Shown here: piece by piece, positions 40,521 to 51,633 of the stretch
Layout: each line of letters begins with the position of its first letter
Numbering within the stretch: the first letter of the stretch is position 1
NCBI RefSeq assembly: GCF_900104775.1
Contig: NZ_FNSA01000003.1
Coordinates: 3,224,001-3,288,000 of the forward strand
Source of the DNA: Tsukamurella tyrosinosolvens
Lineage (GTDB): Bacteria; Actinomycetota; Actinomycetes; Mycobacteriales; Mycobacteriaceae
Direction: 5' to 3'
Length of the DNA: 64,000 bases
Made by a program: the position numbers and the translations under genes
Notes under the pieces: model-generated
The model's input: the letters and a program-made list of their open reading frames with translations, nothing else
Database searches by the model: none
What the model was told of the DNA's origin: nothing

Positions 40521-41531
40521 ATGACCGACCGAGCACGCAGCGGATCCCCCGCGGCCTCGAACGCCGACCTCACCGTCGACCCGTGCGCCGTGAACGAGGC
40601 CGCGCTCGCACCCGAGGACCTGTTCTGCTCGCTGGCCTGCCTGCGCTACGGCCCGTCGGACGCGCCGCCCCGTTGGGGCGACGCCGCGACCCTGCTCGCG
40701 AGCGCCCCCGGCATCGTCGACCGCAGCATCTGGGCCGCCGCCACCGCGGGCGACACGAAGGCACTCGCCGCACACCTCCGCACCGATCCGTCCCTCGCCA
40801 CGGCCGCCGGCGGCCCGTTCGGCTGGCACCCCGTGACCTACCTCTGCTATTCGCGGGTCCCGCTCCCGAGCGCACGGGACGACTCGCTGGCGGCGGCCTC
40901 GCTACTCCTCGACGCCGGCGCCGACCCGAACACCGGGTTCCTGCACTCCGGGCTCCCGACCCCGTTCACCGCCCTCACCGGAGTCTTCGGCGAGGGCGAG
41001 CAGGGCGCGGGCCGCCAGCCCCGGCACCCGCGCTCCGAGGAACTCGCGACACTCCTCCTCGACCGCGGCGCGCACCCCGTCGACCAGCAGACGCTCTACA
41101 ACCGCATGTTCCGGCCCGACGACTCGCACCTCGAGCTGCTCTTCGCGCACGGTCTCGCCGACGCCGGGCCGAGCCCGTGGGAGACCCGTGCGGGCGCGGA
41201 GACCGAGACCCGCCAGCAGGTCTGGCGGCGTCAGATCGACTGGGCCGCGCAGCACGGCTTCGCCGCGCGCCTCGCCCTCCTCGCCGAGCACGGCATCGAC
41301 GTCACCGGGGCGACCGCAGCCGTCCGCCACGTCCCCGAGGACCCGAACGAGACGGACGCGGAGGGCGCCACACCCCTGCACCACGCGGCCTGGGCGAGCG
41401 ACCTCGACCTCATCCGCGCGCTCCTCGACGCCGGGGCCGACCGCGCCGTCGTCGACGGGCGGTACGGCAGCACCCCGCGCGAGTGGGCCGAGCACGCGTA
41501 CCAGCCGGAGGCCGAGCGACTCCTGCGCTGA
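40521..41531 (+). CDS. Ankyrin-repeat protein
   Basis: A 336-residue cytoplasmic protein. Ankyrin consensus is clearest at the C-terminus (EGATPLHHAAWASDLDLIRALLDAGADRAVVD) and degenerate in the middle (AAASLLLDAGADPNTGFL; SEELATLLLDRGAHPVD; LELLFAHG). No other domain, so it should act through protein binding. GAGAGG precedes ATG 40521. Pairing with the upstream membrane protein suggests the two work together, but nothing shows the partner. Confidence 0.85.
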   Translation: MTDRARSGSPAASNADLTVDPCAVNEAALAPEDLFCSLACLRYGPSDAPPRWGDAATLLASAPGIVDRSIWAAATAGDTKALAAHLRTDPSLATAAGGPFGWHPVTYLCYSRVPLPSARDDSLAAASLLLDAGADPNTGFLHSGLPTPFTALTGVFGEGEQGAGRQPRHPRSEELATLLLDRGAHPVDQQTLYNRMFRPDDSHLELLFAHGLADAGPSPWETRAGAETETRQQVWRRQIDWAAQHGFAARLALLAEHGIDVTGATAAVRHVPEDPNETDAEGATPLHHAAWASDLDLIRALLDAGADRAVVDGRYGSTPREWAEHAYQPEAERLLR

Positions 41532-41571
41532 GCTGCCACGCCGGGCGGCCCCGGCATGATTACATCAACGA

Positions 41572-43026
41572 ATGACCACCACCCCCGGTTACAAACCCGA
41601 CACCCGCTTCTTCGGACACCCGTGGCCGCTGGTGAACCTGTTCGGCGTCGAGATGTGGGAGCGCTTCTCGTTCTACGGGATGCAGGCGATCCTCGCGTAC
41701 TACCTGTACTACTCGGCGTCGGAGGGCGGCCTCGGCTTCGACAAGACCACCTCGCTCGGGATCGTCGGCGCCTACGGCGGTTTCGTCTACCTCTCGACGA
41801 TCGCCGGCGCCTGGGTCTCCGACCGCCTCCTCGGCGCGGAGCGCACCCTCTTCTACTCCGCCTGCCTGGTGATGGCCGGCCACATCGCCCTCGCGGCGAT
41901 CCCCGGCGCGACGGGCGTCGCGATCGGCCTGGTCCTCGTCGCCGTCGGTTCCGGCGGCGTGAAGGGCAACGCCACCAAGGTGGTCGGCGACCTCTACCCG
42001 AACGGCGACACCCGCCGCGACGCGGGATTCTCGCTGTTCTACATGGGCGTCAACCTGGGTGCCTTCATCGGTCCGCTGCTGACCGGCTACCTGCAGGACA
42101 ACGTCGGCTTCCACTGGGGCTTCGGCCTCGCGGCGGTCGGCATGGCGCTCGGCCTCCTGCAGTACGGCCTCACCCGGAAGATGCTGCCGCGGATCAGCCA
42201 GGAGGTGCCGAACCCGGCCTCGCGCACCGACATCCAGCGCGTGGTGGCCGGCGGCGTGGTCGCGATCGCGATCTTCGTCGGCCTCATCCTGCTCGGCGTG
42301 ATCACCGCGAAGAACCTGGTGGACGCCGTGATCATCACGGTGGCCGCGATCTCCCTGGCCTACTTCGTCTTCCTCCTGCGCAGCAACCGGGTCGACGGTG
42401 CCGAGCGCAACGGGGTCAAGGCCTTCATCCCGCTCTTCCTCTCCCAGGTCGCGTTCTGGGCGCTGTTCCAGCAGATGTTCACCTTCGTCGCCGTCTACGC
42501 CGACGAGCGCCTCGACCGCAGCCTGGGCGGCTGGGAGTTCCCGGCGTCGTGGATCCAGTCCGTCGACCCGGTGTACATCCTGATCTTCGCGCCGGTCTTC
42601 GCGGCGCTGTGGACGAAGCTCGGCTCGCGCCAGCCCAGCACGCCGATCAAGTTCGCCATCGGCACCATGGGCATCGGCGTCGCCTTCCTCGCCTTCCTGC
42701 TCATGCCCGCGGGCGTGAACACCGCGCCGCTGATCGGCCTGCTCGGGATCATGCTGATCTTCGCGCTGGCCGAGCTGTGCATCTCGCCCGTGGGGCTGAG
42801 CGTCTCGACGAAGCTCGCCCCGCGCGCGTTCGCCGCGCAGATGGTGGCGCTCAACTTCCTGTCGATCAGCCTCGGCACCGCCCTCGCGGGCCGGCTCGCG
42901 ACGTTCTACGACCAGAACGACGAGGCGCCGTACTTCCTGGTCCTGGGCGGCACCGCCATCGCGATCGGCCTCGTCGTGGTGGCCCTGACGCCGATGATCA
43001 AGCGCCTCGCCCCCGCAGTCGCCTGA
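41572..43026 (+). CDS. POT/PTR-family proton-dependent oligopeptide transporter
   Basis: A 484-residue MFS-type carrier of about 14 helices. The diagnostic E-x-x-E-R-F motif appears as EMWERFSFYGMQAIL in helix 1; the second signature FSLFYMGVNLGAFIGPLLTGYL and the helix-4 GSGGVKGN are also present. It should import di- and tripeptides with protons. It precedes the GMC/aldehyde dehydrogenase pair by about 100 bases on the same strand; a hairpin between them argues for separate transcripts. Confidence 0.93.
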   Translation: MTTTPGYKPDTRFFGHPWPLVNLFGVEMWERFSFYGMQAILAYYLYYSASEGGLGFDKTTSLGIVGAYGGFVYLSTIAGAWVSDRLLGAERTLFYSACLVMAGHIALAAIPGATGVAIGLVLVAVGSGGVKGNATKVVGDLYPNGDTRRDAGFSLFYMGVNLGAFIGPLLTGYLQDNVGFHWGFGLAAVGMALGLLQYGLTRKMLPRISQEVPNPASRTDIQRVVAGGVVAIAIFVGLILLGVITAKNLVDAVIITVAAISLAYFVFLLRSNRVDGAERNGVKAFIPLFLSQVAFWALFQQMFTFVAVYADERLDRSLGGWEFPASWIQSVDPVYILIFAPVFAALWTKLGSRQPSTPIKFAIGTMGIGVAFLAFLLMPAGVNTAPLIGLLGIMLIFALAELCISPVGLSVSTKLAPRAFAAQMVALNFLSISLGTALAGRLATFYDQNDEAPYFLVLGGTAIAIGLVVVALTPMIKRLAPAVA

Positions 43027-43068
43027 GGGTGCGCTGAGGGCACCGTCGAACCTGTTCATTCCCTTCAC

Positions 43069-43099
43069 GCCCACGAGACTTGCGAGTAACTTCGTGGGC
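43069..43099 (+). promoter_or_regulatory. Inverted repeat overlapping the putative promoter of the GMC oxidoreductase
   Basis: GCCCACGA (43069-43076) and TCGTGGGC (43092-43099) form a perfect 8-bp inverted repeat with a 15-base spacer. TAACTT (43087-43092), a TANNNT -10 candidate, lies within it, and the TTG start follows at 43128. This fits a repressor operator, or alternatively the terminator of the transporter gene. Confidence 0.4.
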
Positions 43100-43127
43100 A
43101 AGCACTGGAACGACGCGAGGAGCGGGT

Positions 43128-44708
43128 TTGCCGGCGGACGAGTACGACTACATCGTGGTGGGGGCCGGCAGTGCCGGCGCGGTCATGGCGGCGCGACTGT
43201 CGGAGGATCCGGGCGTGTCCGTCCTGCTCCTCGAGGCCGGCGGCGAGGCGGATGCGGACGAGATCCACATCCCGCTCGCCTTCTCCGCGCTGTTCAAGAC
43301 CAAATGGGACTGGAACTACACCACCACCCCGCAGAAGCACCTCGACGACCGGCCCACGTACTGGCCGCGCATGAAGGCGCTCGGCGGCTGTTCGTCGATG
43401 AACGCGATGATCTACATCCGCGGCAACCGCGCGGACTTCGACGCCTGGGAGTCCGAGTTCGGTGCGCAGGGCTGGTCCTACGACGACGTCCTGCCGTACT
43501 TCATCAAGGCCGAGGGCAACACCCGGCTCCGGGACGACTTCCACGGCACGAGCGGCCCGCTCACCGTCGAGGACCGGGTGTACACGCACCCTCTGGTCGA
43601 CGCCTGGGTGGGCAGCGCCGTCAGCTCCGGGCTCGCCCGCAACGACGATTTCAACGGCGCGTCCCAGGACGGCGCGGGCCTCTACCAGGTCACCTGCAAG
43701 GGCGGCCGGCGCTGGTCCACCGACAAGGCCTACATCGAGCCGGCGCGCTCGCGGCCCAACCTCACGGTCGCGCTGGGCGCCGCGGCGCGGAGGGTCACGT
43801 TCGACGGTGACCGCGCGTCCGGCGTCGTGTTCGCCCAGGGCGGCTCCGAGCACACCGCGAAGGCGCGCCGCGAGGTGATCCTCTCCGGGGGCGCGATCAA
43901 CTCGCCCCAGCTGCTGATGCTCTCGGGCATCGGCCCGGCCGAGCACCTGGCGGAGCACGGCATCGACGTCCGCTCCGCGCTGGCCGGGGTCGGCGCCAAC
44001 CTGCACGACCATCCGATCGTCCCGATCATCTTCGACACCCACGGCGTCAGCGACCTCATGGAGGCGCAGAACCTGCAGAACCTCCTGCGCTGGAAGATCT
44101 TCGGGAACGGCCCGCTCGCCTCGAACGGTGGCGAGGCCGGCGGCTTCTTCCGCTCCCGCGAGGACCTCGAGCACCCCGATCTGCAGTACCACGTCATGGG
44201 CTCGGGCTTCTACGACAACATGCTGCACGAGCCGACGAAGCGCGGGTTCATCTGCGGCCCCACCCTGGTCGACGTCGCCAGCCGGGGCACGCTGCGCCTG
44301 CGCTCGGCGAACCCCGACTGGCACCCGTCGCTGGAACCGAACTACTTCGACCAGCAGGCCGACCTCGAAGCGCTCCTCGCGGGCACGCGGGCCGGGTTCG
44401 AGCTGTGCCGCCAGGGCCCGATCGCGCGCAACCTCGGCGCGCCCTGGCACCTGCCCGACGACCCGTCGGACGACGACTTCCTCGCCCTGATCCGGACGTA
44501 CGCCCAGACCTTGTTCCATCCGGTCGGCACCTGCGCCATGGGGTCCGGCGAGGACTCGGTGGTCGACTCGCAGCTGCGCGTCCGCGGCACCGAGGGACTG
44601 CGCGTGGTCGACGCCTCGGTGATGCCGATGATCACCCGCGGCAACACGAACGCCCCCACCATCATGATCGCCGAGAAGGCGGCCGACGAGATCAGGAAGT
44701 CAGCATGA
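43128..44708 (+). CDS. GMC-family FAD oxidoreductase (choline dehydrogenase-like)
   Basis: A 526-residue FAD alcohol dehydrogenase/oxidase. It has the dinucleotide motif DYIVVGAGSAGAVMAARL, LGGCSSMNAMIYIRGN, the ILSGGAINSPQLLMLSGIGP signature, and the active-site HPVGTCAMG with H464. TTG 43128 is supported by GAGGAG five bases upstream. Its stop overlaps the aldehyde dehydrogenase ATG (ATGA). The pairing resembles BetA-BetB (choline to betaine) but could serve another alcohol; the product aldehyde passes to the next enzyme. Confidence 0.9.
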   Translation: MPADEYDYIVVGAGSAGAVMAARLSEDPGVSVLLLEAGGEADADEIHIPLAFSALFKTKWDWNYTTTPQKHLDDRPTYWPRMKALGGCSSMNAMIYIRGNRADFDAWESEFGAQGWSYDDVLPYFIKAEGNTRLRDDFHGTSGPLTVEDRVYTHPLVDAWVGSAVSSGLARNDDFNGASQDGAGLYQVTCKGGRRWSTDKAYIEPARSRPNLTVALGAAARRVTFDGDRASGVVFAQGGSEHTAKARREVILSGGAINSPQLLMLSGIGPAEHLAEHGIDVRSALAGVGANLHDHPIVPIIFDTHGVSDLMEAQNLQNLLRWKIFGNGPLASNGGEAGGFFRSREDLEHPDLQYHVMGSGFYDNMLHEPTKRGFICGPTLVDVASRGTLRLRSANPDWHPSLEPNYFDQQADLEALLAGTRAGFELCRQGPIARNLGAPWHLPDDPSDDDFLALIRTYAQTLFHPVGTCAMGSGEDSVVDSQLRVRGTEGLRVVDASVMPMITRGNTNAPTIMIAEKAADEIRKSA

Positions 44709-46192
44709 CCGCAGCGAACACGAAGACCTTCGACTCCCTCAACCCCCGCACCGGCGACGTGGTCGAGACCTACCCGATCCACTCGACGGACCACGTGCAC
44801 GCCGTTGTCGCGCGGGCCCGCGAGCAGGCCGACTGGTGGCAGGAGATCGGCTTCGAGGGCCGCAAGCAGGCCCTCAACACCTGGAAGGGCGTGATCACCC
44901 GGCGGATCAACCAGCTGGCGCAGATCGTGCACGACGAGACGGGCAAGCCGCACGGCGACGCCCTGCTCGAGGCGGCCCTCGGCATCGACCACCTGGCCTA
45001 TGCCGCGTCGCACGCCAAGAAGGTCCTGGGGCCGCGCCGCGTCGGCTCGGGCCTGGTCATGGCGAACCAGTCGGCGACGGTGCGCTACCACCCGCTGGGC
45101 GTGGTCGGCGTCATCGGCCCGTGGAACTACCCCGTCTTCACCCCGATGGGGTCGATCGCGTACGCCCTGGCGGCCGGCAACGCCGTGGTCTTCAAGCCCT
45201 CCGAGTACACGCCGGGAGTGGGCGTGTGGCTGGCCCGCACGTTCGAGGAAGCCGTCGGCCGTCCCGTATTGCAGGCCGTCACGGGCCTCGGCGAGACCGG
45301 CAACGCGCTGTGCACCTCCGGCGTGAACAAGGTCGCGTTCACCGGCTCCACCAACACCGGCAAGAAGGTCATGGCCGCGTGCGCCGAGACGCTCACGCCG
45401 GTGGTCATCGAGGCCGGCGGCAAGGACGCCTTCCTCGTGGACCGCGACGCCGACCTCGACGCCGCCGCCGACGCCGCGGCCTGGGGCGCCTTCGCCAACG
45501 CGGGCCAGACCTGCGTCGGCGTGGAGCGGGTCTACGTGCACAAGGACGTCTACGACCCGTTCCTGGAGAAGCTGGTCGCCAAGGCCCGCGAGGTCACCGC
45601 GAACGACTCGGACGACTCCAAGATCGGCCCGATCACGATGCCGAGCCAGCTGGCGATCATCAAGTCGCACATCGAGGACGCCCTGGCCCGCGGCGGCCGC
45701 GCGCTCGTCGGCGGCGTCGACGCGGTCGGTGAGCGGTTCGTCCAGCCGACGGTGCTCGTCGACGTCCCCGAGGACTCGATCGCGGTCACGCAGGAGACCT
45801 TCGGGCCGACGGTGACGGTCGCGAAGGTGGATACCATGGACGAGGCGGTCGAGCTCGCCAACGCCACGAAGTACGGCCTCGCGGCGACGGTCTTCTCGAA
45901 GGCCCGCGGCATGGAGCTGGCGGACCGGATCCGCTCCGGCATGGCGGCGGTGAACGGCATCATCACGTTCGCAGGGGTGCCGAACCTGCCCTTCGGCGGC
46001 GTCGGCGAGTCCGGCTTCGGCCGCATCCACGGCCCCGACGGCCTGCGCGAGTTCACCTACGCCAAGGGCATCGCCCGCAAGCGGTTCAACCCGCTGCTCA
46101 ACCTGACGAGTTTCGCGCGCACCGCGGCGCAGGAGGGTCAGCTCACGCAGCTCATGACGATCCTGCACGGGCGCGGCGGCACCATCAAGTAG
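44705..46192 (+). CDS. NAD(P)-dependent aldehyde dehydrogenase
   Basis: A 495-residue aldehyde dehydrogenase, translationally coupled to the GMC enzyme. Catalytic C270 is in ANAGQTCVGVERV and the general base is E236 in VVIEAGGKDA (Ala where Leu is usual). GPWNYPVFTP and FTGSTNTGKKV form the cofactor site. The C-terminal ~20 residues extend past the usual end (FARTAAQEGQLTQLM). Together the pair oxidises an alcohol to its acid; betaine aldehyde is one candidate substrate. Confidence 0.93.
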   Translation: MTAANTKTFDSLNPRTGDVVETYPIHSTDHVHAVVARAREQADWWQEIGFEGRKQALNTWKGVITRRINQLAQIVHDETGKPHGDALLEAALGIDHLAYAASHAKKVLGPRRVGSGLVMANQSATVRYHPLGVVGVIGPWNYPVFTPMGSIAYALAAGNAVVFKPSEYTPGVGVWLARTFEEAVGRPVLQAVTGLGETGNALCTSGVNKVAFTGSTNTGKKVMAACAETLTPVVIEAGGKDAFLVDRDADLDAAADAAAWGAFANAGQTCVGVERVYVHKDVYDPFLEKLVAKAREVTANDSDDSKIGPITMPSQLAIIKSHIEDALARGGRALVGGVDAVGERFVQPTVLVDVPEDSIAVTQETFGPTVTVAKVDTMDEAVELANATKYGLAATVFSKARGMELADRIRSGMAAVNGIITFAGVPNLPFGGVGESGFGRIHGPDGLREFTYAKGIARKRFNPLLNLTSFARTAAQEGQLTQLMTILHGRGGTIK

Positions 46193-46196
46193 CGCC

Positions 46197-46652
46197 TCAG
46201 CGCTGGTAGACGGCGGCGACCTCGCGGGCGCGGTCCAACGACTGCACCGCGAGCTCGCCGTCGCGGGCCTGGATTGCCCAGATAGCGACGAACTCGTCGC
46301 GCGGGAGCTCGAGGTGTGCGAACTGCGCGCCCTCGGGGAACGAGAAGCCCTCGACGATGTCCCACGGGTAGGTGTTCTCGTTGAGCAGGTTCCGCACCGT
46401 CACCCCGTCGGGCCCGAGACGCAGCCGCGGGCGCGCGAACAGCAGCGCGCCGCCCGCGAGGATCAGGCCGATGACGAACATCCCGATCTGGTCGGAAAGC
46501 CGGAAGGTGAGCCCGGAGTCGCCGCCGGCCTTGAGCAGCCAGGCGACGAAGGCGTGGCCCAGGACCAGCACCACCGCGAAGGACCAGGCGTAGATCTTGA
46601 TCTTGCGCGGGGTCACTTCGAGCACGGGCTGCGTGGTGGCGTCGGTCATCAC
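46197..46652 (-). CDS. PH-domain membrane protein (Rv1417-like)
   Basis: A 151-residue protein with two transmembrane helices (about 22-41 and 54-70) followed by a bacterial PH-like domain (RLRLGPDGVTVRNLLNENTYPWDIVEGFSFP). The gene after ribH in mycobacteria encodes the same type, so it belongs to the conserved backbone. GTG 46652 and ATG 46649 are alternative starts. It follows the second lumazine synthase by 54 bases and may be part of the rib transcript. Function unknown. Confidence 0.8.
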   Translation of the reverse strand: MMTDATTQPVLEVTPRKIKIYAWSFAVVLVLGHAFVAWLLKAGGDSGLTFRLSDQIGMFVIGLILAGGALLFARPRLRLGPDGVTVRNLLNENTYPWDIVEGFSFPEGAQFAHLELPRDEFVAIWAIQARDGELAVQSLDRAREVAAVYQR

Positions 46653-46706
46653 GGGGCCATTCTACGGAAAGCGGACAGCGGCCGATCGCGCGCGGCCCGA
46701 GGGGTG

Positions 46707-49508
<2,802 letters not shown>

Positions 49509-49568
49509 CCGCCGCTCCTGCCACTTCGGCCTCAGGGCGGCACGACGACGCGGGGTACGCCCGCGTAG

Positions 49569-49717
49569 TTCTCTTTCATCCGGACTATGACCGTCGGCTC
49601 CGGGATCGCACCGGAATCTGCTGACCCCCACCTCGCGGTGGGGCGCTCGCGGGCTCGAACACCGGGATCGCCCGGAGTCCATCACCGCCGGTGGGGAATC
49701 GCACCCCGCCCTGAGAA
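49569..49717 (-). ncRNA. FMN riboswitch (RFN element)
   Basis: On the minus strand the segment opens with TCTCAGGGCGGGGTGCGATT and continues CCCCACCGGCGGTGATGG, passes GAGCCCGCGAGCG, and closes with GGTCAGCAGATTCCGGTG and GACGGTCATAGTCCGGATG then AAAGAGAAC. These are the conserved blocks of the RFN element, and the outer ends (TTCTC/GAGAA) pair to form P1. It ends about 60 bases before the ribE ATG; lacking a strong T-run terminator, it probably acts on ribE translation initiation. FMN binding should lower expression of the downstream rib genes. Confidence 0.95.
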
Positions 49718-49767
49718 CTTCCGCTTCCGAAGGTAGCACTCACCGGCTCCGGCCCCAAGTGTTGGGC

Positions 49768-50760
49768 TCAGACAGAACGCAACAGTGTGACCAGCACATC
49801 GTCGCCGAGCCGCTCGACGGTGTCGAGGCGGAACCGCGTCGCGTCGGAGAGGGTGCCCACGCCGGGCACCGTCAGGGCGGGCAGCCCGGCGCCGAGCAGG
49901 ACCGGGGCGATGTACGCCTGGACGCGGTCGACGAGGCCCGCGGCGACGAAGGCGCCGATCACCGTCGCGCCGCCCTCGACCTGGACGTGCACGGCGTCGC
50001 CTGCGGCCTCCAGCGCGGCGCGCGGATCGCGGCTGCGGACGACGTGTACCTCGCCCGGACCGGTGAGCACCGTCGCGCCGGCGGGGATCTCGCGCTCCCC
50101 CAGGACGATCCGGGTCGGTTGGTGCTTCAGTGGCTCGCCGTCGGCATCGCGCGCGGTGAGCGCCGGGTCGTCGGCGAGGACGGTGCCGGTGCCCACGATG
50201 ATCGCGTCGAGCTGGGCGCGTTCGGCGTGCGCGCGCCCGCGGGCGGAGGGTCCGGTGATCCACTGGCTGGTGCCGTCGGGGGCGGCGATCCGGCCGTCGA
50301 CGGTGGCCGCCAGCTTCACGGTGACCATCGGTCGACCGTGCCGCTGCCGGAACAGCCACTCGGTGAGCGGCCACGGCTCGACGGCGAGATGCTCGACCTC
50401 GACGCCGGCCGCGCGCAGTGTGTGGGCTCCCCCGGCGGCGAGCGGGTTCGGGTCGGCGGCGGCGTAGGCGACGCGCGCGATCCCGGCGGCGATCAGCGCC
50501 TGCGTGCAGGGCCCGGTGCGGCCGGTGTGATCGCACGGCTCGAGGGTCACGACGGCGGTGCCGCCGCGCGCGGCCTCCCCCGCATCGGCCAGGGCGACGA
50601 CCTCGGCGTGCGGTCCGCCGGCGGGGGCGGTGCGGCCTCGTCCGGCGACGGTGCCGTCGGCCGCGAGGATCACCGCGCCGACGGGCGGATTGGGGGTGCT
50701 GATCCCGCGGGCGGCCGCCGATTCCTCGACGGCCAGCGCGAGCGCGGCCTGCAGGTCCAC
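49768..50760 (-). CDS. ribD: Bifunctional riboflavin deaminase/reductase
   Basis: A 330-residue fusion carrying out the second and third steps of the pyrimidine branch. The N-terminal deaminase has PHAEVVAL (H51, E53) and zinc Cys C76 and C85 in PCDHTGRTGPC. The C-terminal reductase (from ~145) shows VTVKLAATVDGRIA and QVEGGATVIGAF. GTG 50760 lies two bases after the rpe stop. ribD is upstream of the FMN riboswitch, so it depends on the rpe promoter instead. Confidence 0.96.
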   Translation of the reverse strand: MDLQAALALAVEESAAARGISTPNPPVGAVILAADGTVAGRGRTAPAGGPHAEVVALADAGEAARGGTAVVTLEPCDHTGRTGPCTQALIAAGIARVAYAAADPNPLAAGGAHTLRAAGVEVEHLAVEPWPLTEWLFRQRHGRPMVTVKLAATVDGRIAAPDGTSQWITGPSARGRAHAERAQLDAIIVGTGTVLADDPALTARDADGEPLKHQPTRIVLGEREIPAGATVLTGPGEVHVVRSRDPRAALEAAGDAVHVQVEGGATVIGAFVAAGLVDRVQAYIAPVLLGAGLPALTVPGVGTLSDATRFRLDTVERLGDDVLVTLLRSV

Positions 50761-50762
50761 CG

Positions 50763-51440
50763 TCAGGGGCGCGAGACGGCGGCGGCCTGAGCGCGGAGCT
50801 TACGCAGCGCTTCGGCCGGGTCGGCGGCGTTGTAGACGGCGGAGCCGGCCACGAAGCAGTCGACACCCGCAGCGGCGGCCTGCTCGATGGTGTCGGCGTT
50901 GATGCCGCCGTCGATCTCGACGAGCAGGCGCAGCTCGCCGGAGTCGACGAGACGCCGGGCGGCGCGGGCCTTGTCGAGCACGTCGGCGATGAAGGACTGC
51001 CCGCCGAAGCCGGGCTCGACGCTCATGACGAGCAGCGTGTCGAAGCTCTTGAGGATCTCGACGTAGGGCTCGAAGGCGGTACCCGGCTTGATCGCGAGCC
51101 CCGCCTTGCCACCCGCGGCGCGGATGTCCTTGGCGACGGCGACCGGGTCGTCGGTGGCCTCGGCATGGAAGGTGACGTTGTACGCGCCGGCCTCGGCGTA
51201 CGGCGGCGCCCAGCGGCCCGGGTCGTCGATCATGAGGTGGCAGTCGAGCGGGATCGCCGTGGCCTTGAGGAGGCTCTCCACGACGGGCAGGCCCAGGGTG
51301 AGGTTCGGGACGAAGTGGTTGTCCATGACGTCGACGTGCACCCAGTCGGCGCCCTCCGGCCCGCTCACGGCCTCGACCTCGGCCCCGAGTCGGGCGAAAT
51401 CGGCGGACAGGATGGACGGCGCGATCATCGGCGAAGACAT
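50763..51440 (-). CDS. rpe: Ribulose-5-phosphate 3-epimerase
   Basis: A 225-residue TIM-barrel metal enzyme linking ribulose-5-P and xylulose-5-[32 protein letters not shown] (metal-site His/Asp), DCHLMIDDP and [11 protein letters not shown] are canonical. ATG 51440 has no ribosome site but is preceded at seven bases by TAGAAT, supporting leaderless transcription from this codon; the upstream in-frame extension is unlikely. It begins the rpe-ribD transcript. Confidence 0.96.
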   Translation of the reverse strand: MSSPMIAPSILSADFARLGAEVEAVSGPEGADWVHVDVMDNHFVPNLTLGLPVVESLLKATAIPLDCHLMIDDPGRWAPPYAEAGAYNVTFHAEATDDPVAVAKDIRAAGGKAGLAIKPGTAFEPYVEILKSFDTLLVMSVEPGFGGQSFIADVLDKARAARRLVDSGELRLLVEIDGGINADTIEQAAAAGVDCFVAGSAVYNAADPAEALRKLRAQAAAVSRP

Positions 51441-51447
51441 GCGTCGG

Positions 51448-51453
51448 ATTCTA
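51448..51453 (-). promoter_or_regulatory. Candidate -10 of a leaderless rpe-ribD promoter
   Basis: TAGAAT on the minus strand ends seven bases before the rpe ATG with no ribosome site in between. This is a TANNNT -10 at the spacing of leaderless transcripts. Confidence 0.5.
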
Positions 51454-51561
51454 CGTCTGCGAACCCGCAGTGTTGCGCGCACACGAGGCCGGATCGTCCA
51501 ACGCGAGGGCGCTCGGCCGCGGATTCACGGGCGCGCACCGCCGCGTCGTTGTGTTTCATTT

Positions 51562-51575
51562 GTCACTCTAGTAAC
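51562..51575 (+). promoter_or_regulatory. Near-palindrome before the LGFP-repeat gene
   Basis: GTCACT-CT-AGTAAC is a 14-bp palindrome with one mismatched pair in an AT-richer stretch (51550-51620) between rpe and the LGFP gene. It may bind a regulator of the secreted protein; no specific factor can be named. Confidence 0.35.
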
Positions 51576-51633
51576 ATCAGCCTCATTAATCACACGGGTA
51601 ACTCTCGTGTCGTCGATTCTTTGAGAGGTCGTC

